64,000 nucleotides of DNA from Kalaharituber pfeilii (GCA_015179045.1 WHUZ01000048.1:124001-188000), one strand, 5' to 3'. Counted from the stretch's first letter, positions 44,376 through 58,500 are shown. Numbers and translations are program-made. Notes: generated by a model not told the origin, from the sequence alone.

Positions 44376-46793
44376 TCAGAAATTCCCACAGAAGCAAGCC
44401 CCTAACGTTAGAACCATCAGTGGGGCAGTGATAGCAATGTAAAGCCAGAGATTTTCCGTGGCGTGAACAGAAATTCTCCCACCTGCATGTGTCCTGACAG
44501 TCACATAATCCATCCCGAAAAACGACTGTTAATTCAGAAAAGCATAGTTAGTGTACATTCGATGACTGGATACGGTTCACATTATTTTACCGCTGTGAAA
44601 GAGGCCGGCAGATAGATTACAGCCATGAATGTCAAGACCTTCATTGCCTTTGTATCTTTAACTGTCTTTTCTGTTAGATTGTGGACTTGTGCCGTCTCGA
44701 TGTTTGCTAATCGTGCTAGTTCTTTCATAGTTGCGCTGTCTCGCAAAGCAATCGCATCGCGAATCTGAATAAACATTCCGCAATAGTTAGAATTACAAAG
44801 CTTAGCTCAATGGCAGGCTTCCTACCATTCCGGAAGTTCTTTCGGCCCTGTTACATAGAGACTGGATGTGTTTGCGTAAGAAATTGTGTTCGCGTATTTT
44901 CGAGTCAATGGCCTGGGCGAGGATTGTATATCGTTCCGAATTCGCTTCCTTTTCCTCAAGTGCACGAATACGTTCCGCATCATGTTGAATTGCCTTCATG
45001 ACCTCAATATTGAGGTTAAGTACATGAGCTACCCTTAGGCCGGTGTCCATGAAGTACTCCAGACGCTTCAAATCTGCAAATGTCACTTCCGTGAACCGGG
45101 AAGTGCCTTTTTCTCCCAGCTGCTCGAAACGAAAAATTGTATGCTTGATGACAAGTTCAGTGACAAGTTCAGTGAGCTTTCTGCTATTCCACCAGGTGTG
45201 GAAAGGGCGACCGGGCTTACAATGTTTTCTATTCCAATCCCAAGAAATCTGATGTACTCTCGCCAGTTGCCTCCCACTGCACTCAAACATAGCAATGGGA
45301 AAGTTGTCCAATGGGTTGGATAGTCGGACCTTATAGCTTGAGAAGAACCCTCCCCAAAGACCTCTCCCAACCTGCCCCGCAAGACGTCGGAGGGCTCGAT
45401 AATGATGCTAGAACTGTTGCGTGAATTGGTATCGAATTTCTGGTAGAATCCAGTCTGACGTATCGACCAAGGGTCCATGGGATCATCGCGGTGATGAAGC
45501 TCTACATGTTTGAATAAGTAGCATGATTCGATGATCAGGTGACCTTCGTACGAGGGAAATCCATTCGTTTTTGTTAATACATGTGAAAAGGCAGAATGGG
45601 AAAGGAATTACAATACCAGCTGCCGTTTTTTGTTCGTTTCCACTCAATAGAGCTGACTCGGAGGGCGCTCTCAAACTCTGAACTTGTGAATAGCAGCCAC
45701 TCCATCCTTCTTCCGATAAGCCTTCCCTTTCCCCAAAGGATTTGACCAGCTCTATGATGTCTGGAAAGGGGATATATAGTTCAACAGTTTTTGAAAGTCC
45801 TCGTACGTGATTTCCAAGGGAAATCGGGATTGAGGTTGGTACAAGCAACTGCACCAATAGCAGGTCAGCCCACAGAATTTTCGTCAGACTGCGAAGGATG
45901 TTGTCATACAGAATTGTTGAAGTTGCTAGTGTATCTCGTTGTGAAGAGCCTGTAGTTTTAGCTTTGCCAACGAGTTCAGCCTTTCTGCAAGCCTCTCTTA
46001 TAGCTTCATCGTTAGTCTGCAGGATTCATTTTACGAATCGATGCTAGAACATAGTAGTGTAGGAATAATCAAGAGCGTGGAATGAAAGAATTGAGAGACA
46101 GGGATCGCAAGAAGAGGGGGGGTCGTTGGGGCCTGGTGGCTTCTCTGAGAGGCGGCAGTAAAAACTTGAGCCATATCAGGTCAGAGGCCTGCCTAGTCAG
46201 GAAATGCAAGTCGGCTTCTTTTCCACTGTACTCTCTAGTAAGAAGTTGAGGTACAATCGCGAAAGTCACGTGTTCACAAGTTCCTCGAAGGCATCAGCAG
46301 CCCTGGAGCCTGTATGTAAGGCTCGCTGCGGCAATATGGAGTCTCTAAACCGGGAACACAGGTTCATAGGGCCGGCTGAAGACAGAATCACAGCAAAATA
46401 TTTATTGGCCGAGTGCTATAAGTATGCAATGGGGCTGGCCAATCTAAGAAGAAATGCAGGCGAGATTTACTTACATAAACTCATCCAGCCGTTCTGGTGT
46501 CTCGATGGTAAAGGTTGTAACCTCTGGCAGTAATCCAAGCTTAGCGCAGAACTTGAGTGAGGATTCACAAGTATGCAGTGATATTCTTCAGCGCTATTCA
46601 TTCAGCCATACATGCACTTACTTCCACTATGGTCAATCTGGCACGCATCCACTGGCACATTGGGGAGACTAGTTGTAAATAGGCGCCGAGAGTGAAACCG
46701 TAGCTCTTCGGACACATCGCTTGCGCTCTGATACCGGGCTTGCATGAAATTAGTGAGGGATGGCCAGTTACCCTGGTGCGGTGAAGGCGTCAT
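44376..46793 (-). CDS. CorA-like fungal membrane protein, copy 1
   Basis: Well-supported exons: 46016-45617, 45543-45221, 45143-44826, 44764-44591 and 44525-44376. The N-terminal exon is probably 46793-about 46625 (MTPSPHQGNWPSL...), then about 46565-46484 (LGLLPEVTTFTIETPERLDE). Splicing between 46484 and 46016 is unresolved. Family motifs: FPDIIELVKSFGE, DPWSIRQTGFYQKF, LLCLSAVGGNWREYIRFL, a coiled region DLKRLEYFMDTGLRV...RKHIQSLCNRAE, then DTKAMKVLTFMAVIYLPASF + FFGMDY (like the CorA GMN end) and a last hydrophobic segment LYIAITAPLMVLTLG. Two C-terminal membrane segments are expected. Ion transport is unproven for this family. Its neighbour kinase 1 is on the same strand. Confidence 0.75.
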
Positions 46794-48066
46794 GACAGTT
46801 TTCGGGAATCACGTGTCGTTTGAGCAAAAAGTTATGGGGCCAAACAAGGCGCGACAGATGCAGTCGTGGATGAATACGTTTGGTGGCTCGTTCAGAGGGC
46901 TGCTACCTCAACAGGTTATGAGTTATGATAATGAAGGTTAGGAATGCAAAACTCGTTACGAGTAACACTCAACTATAAATTTACTCCCAACCTTTCACAG
47001 CTTTATAAAACTATTGTTGATTATCGTTGTGGAGCTAAAATCACCTGAACTCTTAGAGACATGCACTTCTAAGCGTGGCACACGCTATTTAGGCAGCCTG
47101 TTAGGCTTTCAACGTCGCAACAAAGCATAGCTCTTTACCAGTGTACATTCGAGGCAGACAGACTCTTATATGTGAAATCGCAATTTCAATACAAGCAACT
47201 CAACAGGTGTGGCAAAAGAGTCCAATCTTGCTGCCGATTTAAAGCTATAGTAACTTGCAGTCTCGAACCGCGCGCTCGTGCCGTAAGCGTGGAAGCAGCT
47301 GTGGTATGAAGATGTAGTACATGCTATGTACAGCCCACAATGGGGAGAGTACAACTTCGACTCATTTGTTGCCTACGGGATTCAGAGCATAGCCTGTTCT
47401 GTGTCCTATATGACCAGCTATCAACCGACGTAAGCGAATGACATTAAATAGCCTGAGTCATGGCTGTTACACCACATCTGTGCAACAAAAGCATTTCAAT
47501 AAGGCACACTACTTCCATTGCCATAGTTCCAAATTGAACATGCGACATAAAGTGTTTTTCCGCTGCATCAGAGCTTGCATACATACACCTTCGCATTACA
47601 GGTAGTACTAAATCGAGGAGCTTACGCCAGCCGTAATTAGAGATGATTTCTATATGTGGCACATGGATATCGCATTCGAAATCGAACTTGAATAAAGAGT
47701 AGTGCAAACATGCAACGTGAAATAATACTGGGTTGAAACCAATCCGAGATTGGCCATAAAACATGAATATTCCTTATCTAGAGTATGCAGCCTAGTGGCA
47801 GCAAATAAGGCTAGGTAACCCGCTTGCCCAAATCCTTCAGATTCACACAGAGAAAAGTCTCTTTGTAAGGAACGCTCAATTAAATCGGTAAGGTTGCACC
47901 TTCATTCAATTCCAAGCCCACCTAAACGGAGATCTAGGTAAAGCCTAATCCCGCACCGGTAGAGCTTAAACCTGAAAGGAAAGGAACAGAAGACACGTAG
48001 GAAATCACACATCGCAAGCCATCAACACAGCTGGCGCAGTGCGCCGCTACTACGTCAACTACGAAC
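46794..48066. other. Gene-free stretch
   Basis: No frame with family features, no tail A or B element and no TIRs seen. It contains the presumed promoter of CorA-like gene 1 at its left end. Confidence 0.4.
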
Positions 48067-48672
48067 TTAGTGTATGGGCGGTTGGGATGGTCGCCATTGT
48101 ATCCCCTTCCTTCCGGTCATAGCTCTCCCTCCACGTGTCTTTGAGTAGATCTCCTTTTTCTCCTCCTGTCAAGCATCGAAGTCAGCAGCTGGCTCAACCG
48201 TAGAGTTATATGGTGTGCCGAACACTGACCTCAGTTAGGATCGATGGAGCCCAAATTTGCTTGTATCCTGTCGAAGCTTCCTATGCGATGAAGAAAGAAA
48301 CTCAGCAACACGATCGCTGGTGTATACGTAACAAAATTCTTGGAATGCACTACTCACAACGATACTCCAATTTACATACTCCATTCCGTTGATGAGGATT
48401 TTTTCTGGACCATGCTTTCGCCGAAGCACAGCCTCTACGTCAGCTCGATAAGCGTAATTCGTCAAGACGCATTGCTGATGGGCGGTGGTAGGCCCTGCGC
48501 ATGGGGAGGATGGTGGTAGTGTGGGGTCAGGCAGTGATGTCCTTCTGAACGTGCCAAGGCGGCGAGGAAGTAGCCTCCCAAACGAATTTCTTCTCACCGG
48601 TTCGGACGTGGTTGCGATGTTGCTGCTAGGTGGCTGGTGCGCGTCTGAGGTCCCCCGTTGAGGAAAAGCCAT
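48067..48672 (-). CDS. Small hypothetical protein, 3 exons
   Basis: Exons 48672-48358, 48280-48230 and 48165-48067 give 154 residues with one open frame. Introns have GTGAGT and GTCAGT donors and ATAG and ACAG acceptors. The N-terminal third is Ser/Pro/Arg-rich (RRNSFGRLLPRRLGTFRRTS). The C-terminal half YRADVEAVLRRKHGPEKILI...WSIVEASTGYKQIWAPSILT and a basic tail look ordered. No signal peptide or TM. I do not recognise the family. The spliced frame ending cleanly at a TAA supports a real gene. Confidence 0.6.
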
Positions 48673-50636
48673 GCTGGGCTTTTGCTCAGAGGGGTCGAGT
48701 GACAATGGAGAAGGGTACCCTCGAGTAGGGGATCAAAGCAAAACGTCGGAAAGATGAGGGTTATAAGAATTTTGAAGCTCCATAGGAGATTGAAAGCTTC
48801 ATGCTACTTAAATAATACAGGCGCATATTATGATTCGCACGGCCAAGACAAACGGGAGATACGGCAAGAGCAAGACCGTGACACAGTTTCTGAGCCACTC
48901 ACTAGTATTCCTTCTCCTATCTCACTAAACCCACAGACGAATTTTGGAGAGTCTGGGGCACGAGAACAGAATTTTTGGTACTTATTACCAAGATATGTAT
49001 ATTTGGAATAACCGCCAGGAACCGTCTATTCGATTAGTGGACAGTATTTAGGACTATCCTGAGCCTTTGCTAACCTCTCAATCCACAATCTCGGCAGCTC
49101 AGTTCCCAGTCCCTTGACTGCCTGAAGCACTTCGTCCGGATATGAAGACCAGGATGGCACCCTGAGCCGCTCTTTCTGACAGTGCACACCTGACTACGCT
49201 AAGTAAGGAGGGGCGATTTATTCAAAATACCACGGTATGTCTACGTAGTCACATGATCCTCATTGTTGTCGTTCGCCATTATAACTTGTAATTGTTTACA
49301 CGTTGCGGTTAAGCATACTGCGCGGTCAAGTAATAAAAACGTGACAAGCATCTATGACCGCTCAAGAAACCCACTAATAGGTGATTAGCATACTTTTTCT
49401 CGAACCTAGTCTAGATGTAATTACAAATCAATGCCCCCGCATACAATGACAAGGCGTTCAGCTCTGCGCGCTGTGCGACGGCGCTCTAAGGAGCATTCCG
49501 CGCAACGGGAATTACCGCCGCAATTGATGCTACATAAAGATGAATCCTGGAAAGATAACTAGAAGAAGTAACTGTGGTTGCTGCACCTTTCTAAAATGCT
49601 TGCGAGACCAAAACTCCTCTTGCAAACATCCTTGCACATGAACTAGATGCGAACTGCGGGATTCTGGGGCTAAGTCCTGCATCGACATCGACTCAAACCG
49701 GGGAAGATCCAGTCGGCTGGATGAACCTCTTTCAAAGTTTATTGTATCAATTTCTATCGGATATCTGTTGGGGTAGAGAATATTTGATGTTCATCTTAAT
49801 CAAGCGTGCCAAGAGAGTCTGGCATGAAAACAATGTTCATGCATAAAAGTAAATTATTTTGAGACCCTATGTGTGTTGTGATTACATTCTCTCACCTCCA
49901 ACACGTCAGGAAACTACAGTTAGTTGGTGGGTTCATGTGTGTGCGGGATGGCTGGGATACGTACCCGCCTTTGTTGCTGGAATTTGGTTATCCTTCTATG
50001 GCGCACCCAGGAGACTCTGAGATGCCAGTGCTCGCGGCTGCAGCTTCAGGTAATGTCTCGAGGTGCGAGGGCAGCCCCACTTTCCAGTTGTTGCACAAAT
50101 ACCAATTACCTATATCTGTACTCTACTTTACTAGTATTTGACATAGTCTGGTTTATTTGACATAGAAACTCAAGGATGGTAGCACTACATTAGTGTAACA
50201 TGAGAGGAATGCATTTGGCTGCTGTGTTTGCTCCTTGGCTCCATATACATCCTAACTGATTTCAACCTCAAGGAGCTCTGGTTATTCCTATTCAGGCGCG
50301 CAGGTGTTTATAACAGTACACTCAGTGATCCCTGGTGTACGAGGTCATCTCCGCAAGAAATCACTTTGTGAACACCACCTTGCCGTTGACAAATTTCTGC
50401 AGGATCGAAAGCAAGTGGTAACAAGGCTGGGACTCGTTCTGTTCTCTGCTTTCATATAATCAACAATAGTTGGAACAGCTGCGCAATTATTCTGCGAAGC
50501 TTACCGTACGTTAACTTCCCACCAATTTTCATAGCACTGCACAACAATTCTTGCGGAAGCACCCTCTGAGATTAGTCTCAAAGCGCAACCCAATGTCGAA
50601 GTAAAAAAGTTGACAAACTTTACCACACCAAATACG
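48673..50636. other. Gene-free stretch
   Basis: Includes the promoter region of the permease at its right end. Short frames (for example 49869-50141) lack features. No retroposon tail seen, unlike the 4-26 kb zone. Confidence 0.4.
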
Positions 50637-53531
50637 ATGAATCCATTGATGGCGAGAGCCAACAATCAATATTCAGAATCCGTTACGACCCAAGGTTCAG
50701 TTGATACGACTGAAATGGAGGGCACTCCACCAGCAGAGAGTGTAACGAACAAATCCGCAGCGCAGCGCCAGGCGCCTACACACCCCATACCTAGCTCACG
50801 ATCAACTACCCTGGATGAAACACACTTCATTGCCCAAGATAGGTTTTCACAGCCATTCCCCTCTCCGCGTGGCACTGCTGGGCCTAGCAGGAGGTTCAGT
50901 CATCGGGATTCCCAGGGCGGTCGGGAATATCATGACAGCAGGATGAATCCAGCCAAGAGTTCCGAAAGTGAGGTGTCGGAGGTCGAGAGCCGGATTCGCA
51001 CTGGGGAATTCCACGGTTTTCCGAGCAACTGGCCGTCGTCGGACGCCAGGGGAGGTCCAGGACGGCGTGGAGCTGGAGTAGGCAGAGTTGATGGGCCAAG
51101 GTTGCTACATCCGCCTGCTGGTGGTCAAATGGGGCACACCACAGCGGACGATGCTGAATCAATTCAGACCGAAAGGGGAGGTGAGGGCGGACCGAATAAC
51201 CGACCTGGCGATGGCGACGAACCTATCGAGGACGACGCAGCCGAAAACAACGACCCTGACTTCAAAAACATCGACCTCGGCGTGCAATTAACCAGTATCG
51301 AGATAGCCAGTTTAATAGTTAATAAAATGATCGGAACTGGTATCTTCACTGCGCCACCGATGGTTCTAATGTTGACACAGCAAAAGGGTGAGGCTCTGGC
51401 GCTCTGGGTTATAGGCCTTTTATATACATACCTAAAGTAAGTTGAATTGATACCAGCACTATTGTGACGCTAATTGGACCTCAAAACTTAGCATGGTGGT
51501 ATATCTAGAGTATGCTAGAAAACTGCCGTATAATGGGGGTGAAATGGTATATGTAAGTCTCATCAAACACCCGTTGCGTTTTGTTGATTACCGCATGCCT
51601 GACTGATGTTTTTATAGCTGGATGCGGTATTTCCCAGTCCCAGGGGGTTTAGCTACACCATGTACGCTTTTTTTTTCGTCACCATGGTGACTACAAGCAC
51701 AAATTGTCTGCAATTCGCCGACCAAATATTCCTAGCGGATACTCGAAGCCGGGACATAGACCTTCGTCTGGCTAGGTTTTTTGCAGTGGTCATACTGACC
51801 ACTGTCTGCTTGACGCTGTATTTCTCCAATCGCCTTGGGCGAGCATCAAATCTGTTTCTTGCGACCTATAAAATCGTGATGTTACTCTGCCTACTAGTGG
51901 CAGTATGTGACAAAGCTCGTCGTCAGGAGGAAAAACAACTTGGAACAATCAATTTCAGAAAGGTTCGGGCAGTAGATCACGCAGTTGCGTTCTTTCATGT
52001 CCTGTGGGCCTACAGTGGCTGGGAAAATGCGACTTTTGTGAGTGAATGCCCAGTTGTAAATATCCATGAACTAACAATATGACGCAGGTCACTGGTGAAA
52101 TTGCGCACTACCGAGACCTCCGGAAGGGATTCTGGCTGGGGATTATTACAGTGGGTTTTTTTTACCTCTTCATCAACCTTGGCTTTGTACGTTGGGCCTC
52201 TCAGGTCGTTAGTTAAGCACATCGATCTCTGGCTAACGCTTGGCTTTGTGCAGCTTCTTGCTATTGGTACAGCAACAGAACCCAAAATGCACATGCAATA
52301 TGCTCCCTGGGTATGATGACTTCACCCCCCCATGACATGTTACCTATTTTGTTATGCAACCATTGAAAGTCACTTCAAATACTGATGACCATTAGATCTT
52401 CAACAATACTGTGCCTGCCCAAACCGCCTGGGCTGTGCTTACATGTATATCCGCGTTGGGAAATATTATCGCGGTAACCTACACTTCGTCGAGAGTGCGA
52501 CAAGGGATTGCTGCAAGCAATATTCTTCCTTGGTCTCGACTGTGGGTAAAGGAGTCTCCTTTCCATCCACCGACGCCGGCAGGGGGACTGATCATGCATT
52601 GGATTTCGGGGGTCTTTTGGATTGCGCTGAGCGCCAAAATCAAGAATGTTGAAGCTGCTACATTCCCCAGCTTCGTTCAGGTTTATACTCAGAGGATCTT
52701 CGAAAGTTAGTTGTCACAGGAAGTTTGAAATCGCATTAACTGACCAAGGGGCGATGGCTAGTCTTTGTAAGCTGGGGCTTTATTTTCGTCCAGCGTAGGG
52801 TCAAGCCTCCGAATATCAGGGGCTGGAACGGAACAGACGCGGACATGGGGCTTCTGGTGCAGCACCAGTGGTCGCGAGGTGTGATTGCGGTCATCCTGGT
52901 TCTCTTCAACATCTTCATTGTTATTGCTCCATTCATCAGGTTCGCCAACAGCGCAAGCACGGATGCAGATAGCCATGTTGCGGAATACGTCTATCCGAGT
53001 ATTGCGTTTGGATTGTTCTTCACCAGCCTGATTTACTCCTTTGCGTGCTTTTACGACCCGCAGCGGTCGATCATCAGATTGGCCGGATATAGTGTCGAAA
53101 TTCGGGGATTGTGCAACGGGAAAAATCACCTGAAATTTGGATACAAGAACAGAGTCATTTTGAGATCTGAAATCGTAAGTAAGATTTCTCTACGGTGTTA
53201 CACTGCGCAAACTCCTTGCATAAGGCCCACAGAAACTAACATCTTGCACAACCAGAATAAAAATTGGTTTCAGAGGTTCCTGACTTGGGTGTTTGGCGGC
53301 AAAATCGTGCCGCAAGAAAACATTGACCCAGTCCATGACGGTACCGGAGGTTGTACATGTGGTATGGGTGATGCGGCTCCGATTGCGACCAGCACAGTTC
53401 AGGGGAGTCAAGCGGACTATCCCACCGGGCAAGAGATGGTCCAGGTAGCGCAGCCTCAACCGCAAGGCCGTGTTATGGCCGTGCAAACGGCGGCGCAGGT
53501 CTATATTCATGGGGAGCCAGTACGGCATTGA
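50637..53531 (+). CDS. APC-superfamily amino-acid permease with long N-terminal extension
   Basis: Eight exons: 50637-51436, 51492-51552, 51618-52037, 52088-52186, 52254-52310, 52396-52705, 52762-53174 and 53256-53531, giving 811 residues. About 225 hydrophilic N-terminal residues precede SIEIASLIVNKMIGTGIFTA, the family's first membrane segment (G-T-G-I-F). Then VVYLEYARKLPYNGGEMVYL, VLWAYSGWENATF/VTGEI, WAVLTCISALGNIIAVTYTS and SRVRQGIAASNILPWSRLW, all typical of LAT/MUP1-like fungal permeases (family call from memory). About 12 TM segments expected, plasma membrane. The hydrophilic C-tail is about 150 residues. The last intron (53175-53255, 81 bp) is in frame, so retention would also give an open frame. 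Substrate not determined. Confidence 0.87.
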
Positions 53532-55505
53532 GAGAGAACTATATATGCATTTCGGAAGAATTATCCCATATCATAGCGGAGTTTATTTTATTTTATTTTA
53601 GTTAAGTTTTTTTTTGTTTGGTTGGTTGGGTGAGGGCAGGGGGTTTACTCCTTTTAGGAGAGTTTGGGAGACCCCATCTCCACTGTTTGAGTTTTTTGTT
53701 GGTTTTTGGTGTCTGTTGCGGCGGACTTACAGGTGTTTAGAGCTCTCACTCCCCACTGTCCGCTTTCTACCGCCCCCCCATCCCTCTCACAATGAAGCTT
53801 TCTTAGAATCAGCTCTATTATATTGTTCGCACGGAACGAACAATTGTTTGTATTTTTTGATACCTGATCCAGCTTGCTAGCTTATATGCAATTGCAATGC
53901 CGAAATATACATGAAATTGCAACAAAATAATATACTCTGCCTGGCATAATGTGCAACCTCTGCGGACTTAACGACTTGATACTTTATTTTTTATTTTTTA
54001 TTTTTATTTTTATTTTTTTTTTGGCTAATTTACCTTCTAATGCTTCATTCCTTCCTATGTCTAACATTACTTGCAAGCCGCCCTATGGGCTATGCGAGGC
54101 TAATTACTGGATGTATATACGAGATGAATGCAACGTTTTATGTGTGCATACCTAACATGATGAGGGGGGAAGCGGACTTCGAACTTGCAACAAGTTATTA
54201 TGAAGTTAGTTAAGTTAAATTGTCAAAAAATAAGTACTCAACAAGAAGTTTTTAAAACCACGTTATACTTTGCCGTGGTACATATATTTGCGTTTATATG
54301 TAAACCTTATGCTCGATCTAACTAGTTCGGTAAACTGAACGGAGTCGCGCGCAAGCTGGATGTCAAAGCAATAGAATTCAGAATTTAACCCTTTCTTGCG
54401 TAGGTGGGAGTAAGTTACAGTGCAGCGGTTCAAAAAGTTCCGCGGCCTCTGGCAGGAAATGATCTACCAGGGTAAGCATTACTTAAGGGTGCGTGAAGCT
54501 TCACAGATAAAGTAACAGGAACATGGCAAATACTACAGTATTCTCATGATTTCCGTTTCGGGAAGTAGTTACCTAAACGGAAAAGAAATGCACGTGACGT
54601 GCCTTCATCAGCAGTATCCAATACTTCCTTAAATGTAAACAGGTTACACTATTACGCTAATGCAGACTATTACGCTAAGTTAAGGTATCTCAAACATATC
54701 CCTTGCCATATCATACCGGATACACTAATACTGTACTTATCTTGGCTGCCCCACCTTTGCATTCACCTTGAACATGCTTACTAAACTTGACTTTACCTAA
54801 TTAGGCTATAATTATCGATCCACTTATTATTTTGCTGCCTATCCCTATTTCTATCAAGCATTTTATTTTATAACGGAACCTTGCTATGCAGGACTAAATC
54901 AGGATTTTACAAATCCAGTATAGCAAGGGAAAACGGTATATATTTTAATAATATCATTGCTCGTATATCGCGCCGGAGGCTATGACGAGGTTAAATATAA
55001 AGGAGTTAACGAAACTAAAATAGCAAACTGAGACATATCAAGACAGAATTGAAGGAAATAACAAGACGCAAAAGTTAAACACCCTGGTCTCCTCATGGAA
55101 TCCCTCCTGTCCGGTCACCTTTCCCCACCTTTCCCCACCTTTCATCAGCTCTGCCAATGGATCGGGCTCGTCTTCCTTCCCCGCCGGCGGCCCATTGATC
55201 GCCTCGCGTCTCCCTAGCCACCTTCTTTTCCAAATCTCACACCTGGTCCACAAAAACATATATATTCAGCTCGCATACATTCATCGGTTTACCAAACCCT
55301 GCTTTCACATTATACTACACTTCCACCCTTCCCGTAACAGCCCGCTCACGGCACCAATTCCTTTCTCTCCTTCCAATACGGTTCCAAGAACTTCTGCTTT
55401 TTGAATGCCGCCTTGAACTTTAGCAAGTCAATGCGGTCTGTATAGAAAGCGGAAGTATCAGCAAACCCAAAGTCAGCATGTACTCGACCATCTCATCTCC
55501 CACTC
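53532..55505. other. Intergenic region with decayed tail B copies
   Basis: Contains minus-strand tail B remnants at about 54010-54105 (gccgccctatgggctatgcg after a T-rich stretch, ggctaatt on both sides) and about 54940-54995 (tcgcgccggaggctatgacg). A small inverted pair ccttgctat / atagcaagg lies at about 54881-54930. No gene recognised. Confidence 0.5.
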
Positions 55506-58500
55506 CTATCTCCGATGAAAGAGGATGACAAGATAAAACTCGCCTCTGAAATGTAATTCAAGTCTCCTCGCATACAACGCATCGCCCTCTTCAATCTTTG
55601 CAATCTCTCCATGCTTCAGCGGAATCCCGAGAGGCTGCCCCTCCGTCCCCATAGGAACCTTATGGTACGTGATGAAGGTATGTCGTGCCCCGTTGAAATG
55701 ATTTGACAAAATTTCCACAGTTTTATTTTCAGGGTTCAACGACTTTTCGGCCATGACAATGCACTTTCCTCGCACTACAATGCCAGCACGGCTAAGGGTC
55801 AGCCGTGACGCTATAAATAGAACTCACAAAAGTGTTCAGATACTCACAAAGTATAAGGATGCCCTCTAAAGTTTTGTCCAAATGTCTCTGGAATATTACT
55901 AGCCTGGGCTTATGTGCGGTTTCTTGTTTTGTCCCGCTTTGACGACCCCCTGTGCTTGCTCTAGACTCGGTTCCAGTAAGCTCGTTGTTCTGCGTTTGTT
56001 TTTGCTGTGAAAATATGAGCATGTTACATTTGAAAGGGAGCTTCGCGTGGTAACTCACCAACCATAGTCTGCTAGTTGATTCTGTCCAGACCTCAATTGC
56101 GGCCACTTCTGATACAATGGGCCGAGGGGAATGTATCTTTCTTGTCCAACTCCAGGGTATGAGGGAGCACTTTTCCAGGACAAGCCTGTGAAGCAATGGT
56201 TAGGAAGGGTGTTTCTAGCAACACATGCGCATAGACTCGAATCTCAACTGGAGGAGAAACAGCTTACCGTGTGTCGGGCACCAATGTTTGACCATTCAAG
56301 GCCTCCCGGATCTTATAGAAGTCTGGCAGAGGAATTGTCAGTTTCATAATATATATACACCTACATGATGGGTCCAAACACAGAAAGGGCTTTCGGGAAT
56401 TCTTACCACCCGGATCCTCTTCCGTGAAGCGATGCCACTTTTGCAATCCCCTAAATCGCCAGGTCACCTTGCTGGCACTGTCATCAAAGAGGTTCAAAAC
56501 GATTAGTCCTTCAGTTTGTTTATGCGCTGAGGATCATTAGTTTTACTTGTTACTCTCAACCAAGGTTTACTCCCAATAGCGCGCGTACCTGAGTCGACCT
56601 CACAAAATATCTGGTATTCAATAATATACGTTATGGTCAGAGACACCTTGTCCGTAGCTTCATCCTCAAACAACTTGATTCTACAATTGAAAGGATCCGT
56701 GTTGCCATCGCGCAGGCATTTTAACGGTCTTCGATGCGTTGATCGTATCATTAGTCCAATGGTACAGATTTGTCGTTTGGGGCCAGGAAGACACTTGCAT
56801 TTTACACATGCTTCTCAACCAGTGAGGCAAGTGCTTGTAACCGAGTTCCATCGAAGTTTTGGCAATATCAGTATTTATAGGAAGAGATTCAACTACCCTG
56901 TCAAGCCTACTGTTATCGTCGTCAAGAAAAATGGAAAGGATTCGTTCCCTCTCTGTTTCCGCTGTATAGAAGCTTGGTTCCATGTCCTGCAGATTCCTCA
57001 GACATTCATCGATTGTCCCACGGCAATTGTAGTCGATGTTGAACATGGTCTTAAGACGAAGAACTAGTTTGTAAAGGTATTTATCTTCCGTTACTTGGCT
57101 GTATGCCTGCGCCTTCAGCAACCAGTAGGTGACTGCGTCTTTTAGCTTGGGGCGATCCTTTTCAATAGTCCAAAAGGCATTGTCTTCGGGTTGCTGTTTC
57201 CTCTTTGTGAATTCACCAAATGCTTCCTGACCGCCTATAAGAAATATCATCACCTCAAACATGATACACGCCATCGCCCACACATCAAAGCTCTGATTCA
57301 TTTTTGGCACTCTGATGCGAGAGTCGGTTGGGTCTATTTCAGTCTCCGGCGGTGCATATGCTGGAGTAAGTTCCTTCGATTTTGTTGTTAAGCCATCTGC
57401 AGCGGGATTCTGTATTTTCTTTACTCTAGAAATACCGCAATCGGCAATGACTAATTCGCCAGAGCCATCAATGAGGATATTTGACGGCTTGAGGTCGAAA
57501 TGTGCGCCCCGCCATACACCTTCCCGCCCTGCGTGACTGGCCGCTAGCCCAGAGTTATGAAACCGCGCCAGCCCGTCCAAAAGTCCCAAGACACCCTTCC
57601 ACAGCCAGTGCTCTGTCGGGAATCGATAGGCAACGGTGTAGGGACTGCACGTTTTTGGGTGGAAGTTTTCGCTAGGCAAGATTCCTTTCAGGACCTTATC
57701 CAGGTCACCTTCGTACCAAGGCAGCAGGAAATGTCGCAAGTTGCAGTAATCGTACCATAAGTACATCTGGAGGAGGTTTTTGTGCTGTAAACGAGCCATG
57801 TACTCTAAGCCTTCTCGCTCACGTTCCGCTGATTTCTTTGTACAATCCGAAATCAATGAAATTGTTTTGCAGGCAAAATACTGAGCCTAGTAGATGAAAC
57901 CATAGACGTAACGATGTTAAAACAAGAACCTAGAAATTTGATGGCACGGTCGAGAGGGAATCCTACCGAACTTGCATTTTCATTTCCAAGGTTTTCCCGA
58001 AAAGCAGTAGGGATTTGAAGTTGGATTATCTTTCCATAAGCGCCCCCTCGCATCCTGGTTCCTTTGACGATTTTGATAGGGAAAACCACATCAGCTGGAA
58101 GCTGCTTCGGCATGTGAGGTGCAATCAGAACTGGGTGAAACTGTCTTTCAGCCTGCTTGAAGGCTGTATAAAATAATTGTGATGCCGACGTTGATCTGTC
58201 TCTCTCGAACTTGATAACATTTTTGTTAATCAATTGATCATGCACTTTCCCGAAACACATCAATGTAACCTCATCAAGGTCAAATGTCACATTGCCCTCA
58301 TGGTCTTCCACAGGTTTCTTCCAAATGTCGAAATGGACCATGAATGGAACTCCTAAATAACAAAGTATAGCAAATAACAACGGCATGTTTCGTCTACTTT
58401 GCGGAATGTTATCCAATATCTCTTCCTCGACCTTTCGCGACCACCCCTCAAATGAGGGACCACATACTGCAGCGCAACACTTGCAATCGCAATTGAGGAT

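Noticed and set aside
53175..53255. Reading the last permease intron as coding
   Set aside because: It has GTAAGT, a good branch (actaac) and an AG acceptor; the open frame through it is allowed by its length of 81 bp.
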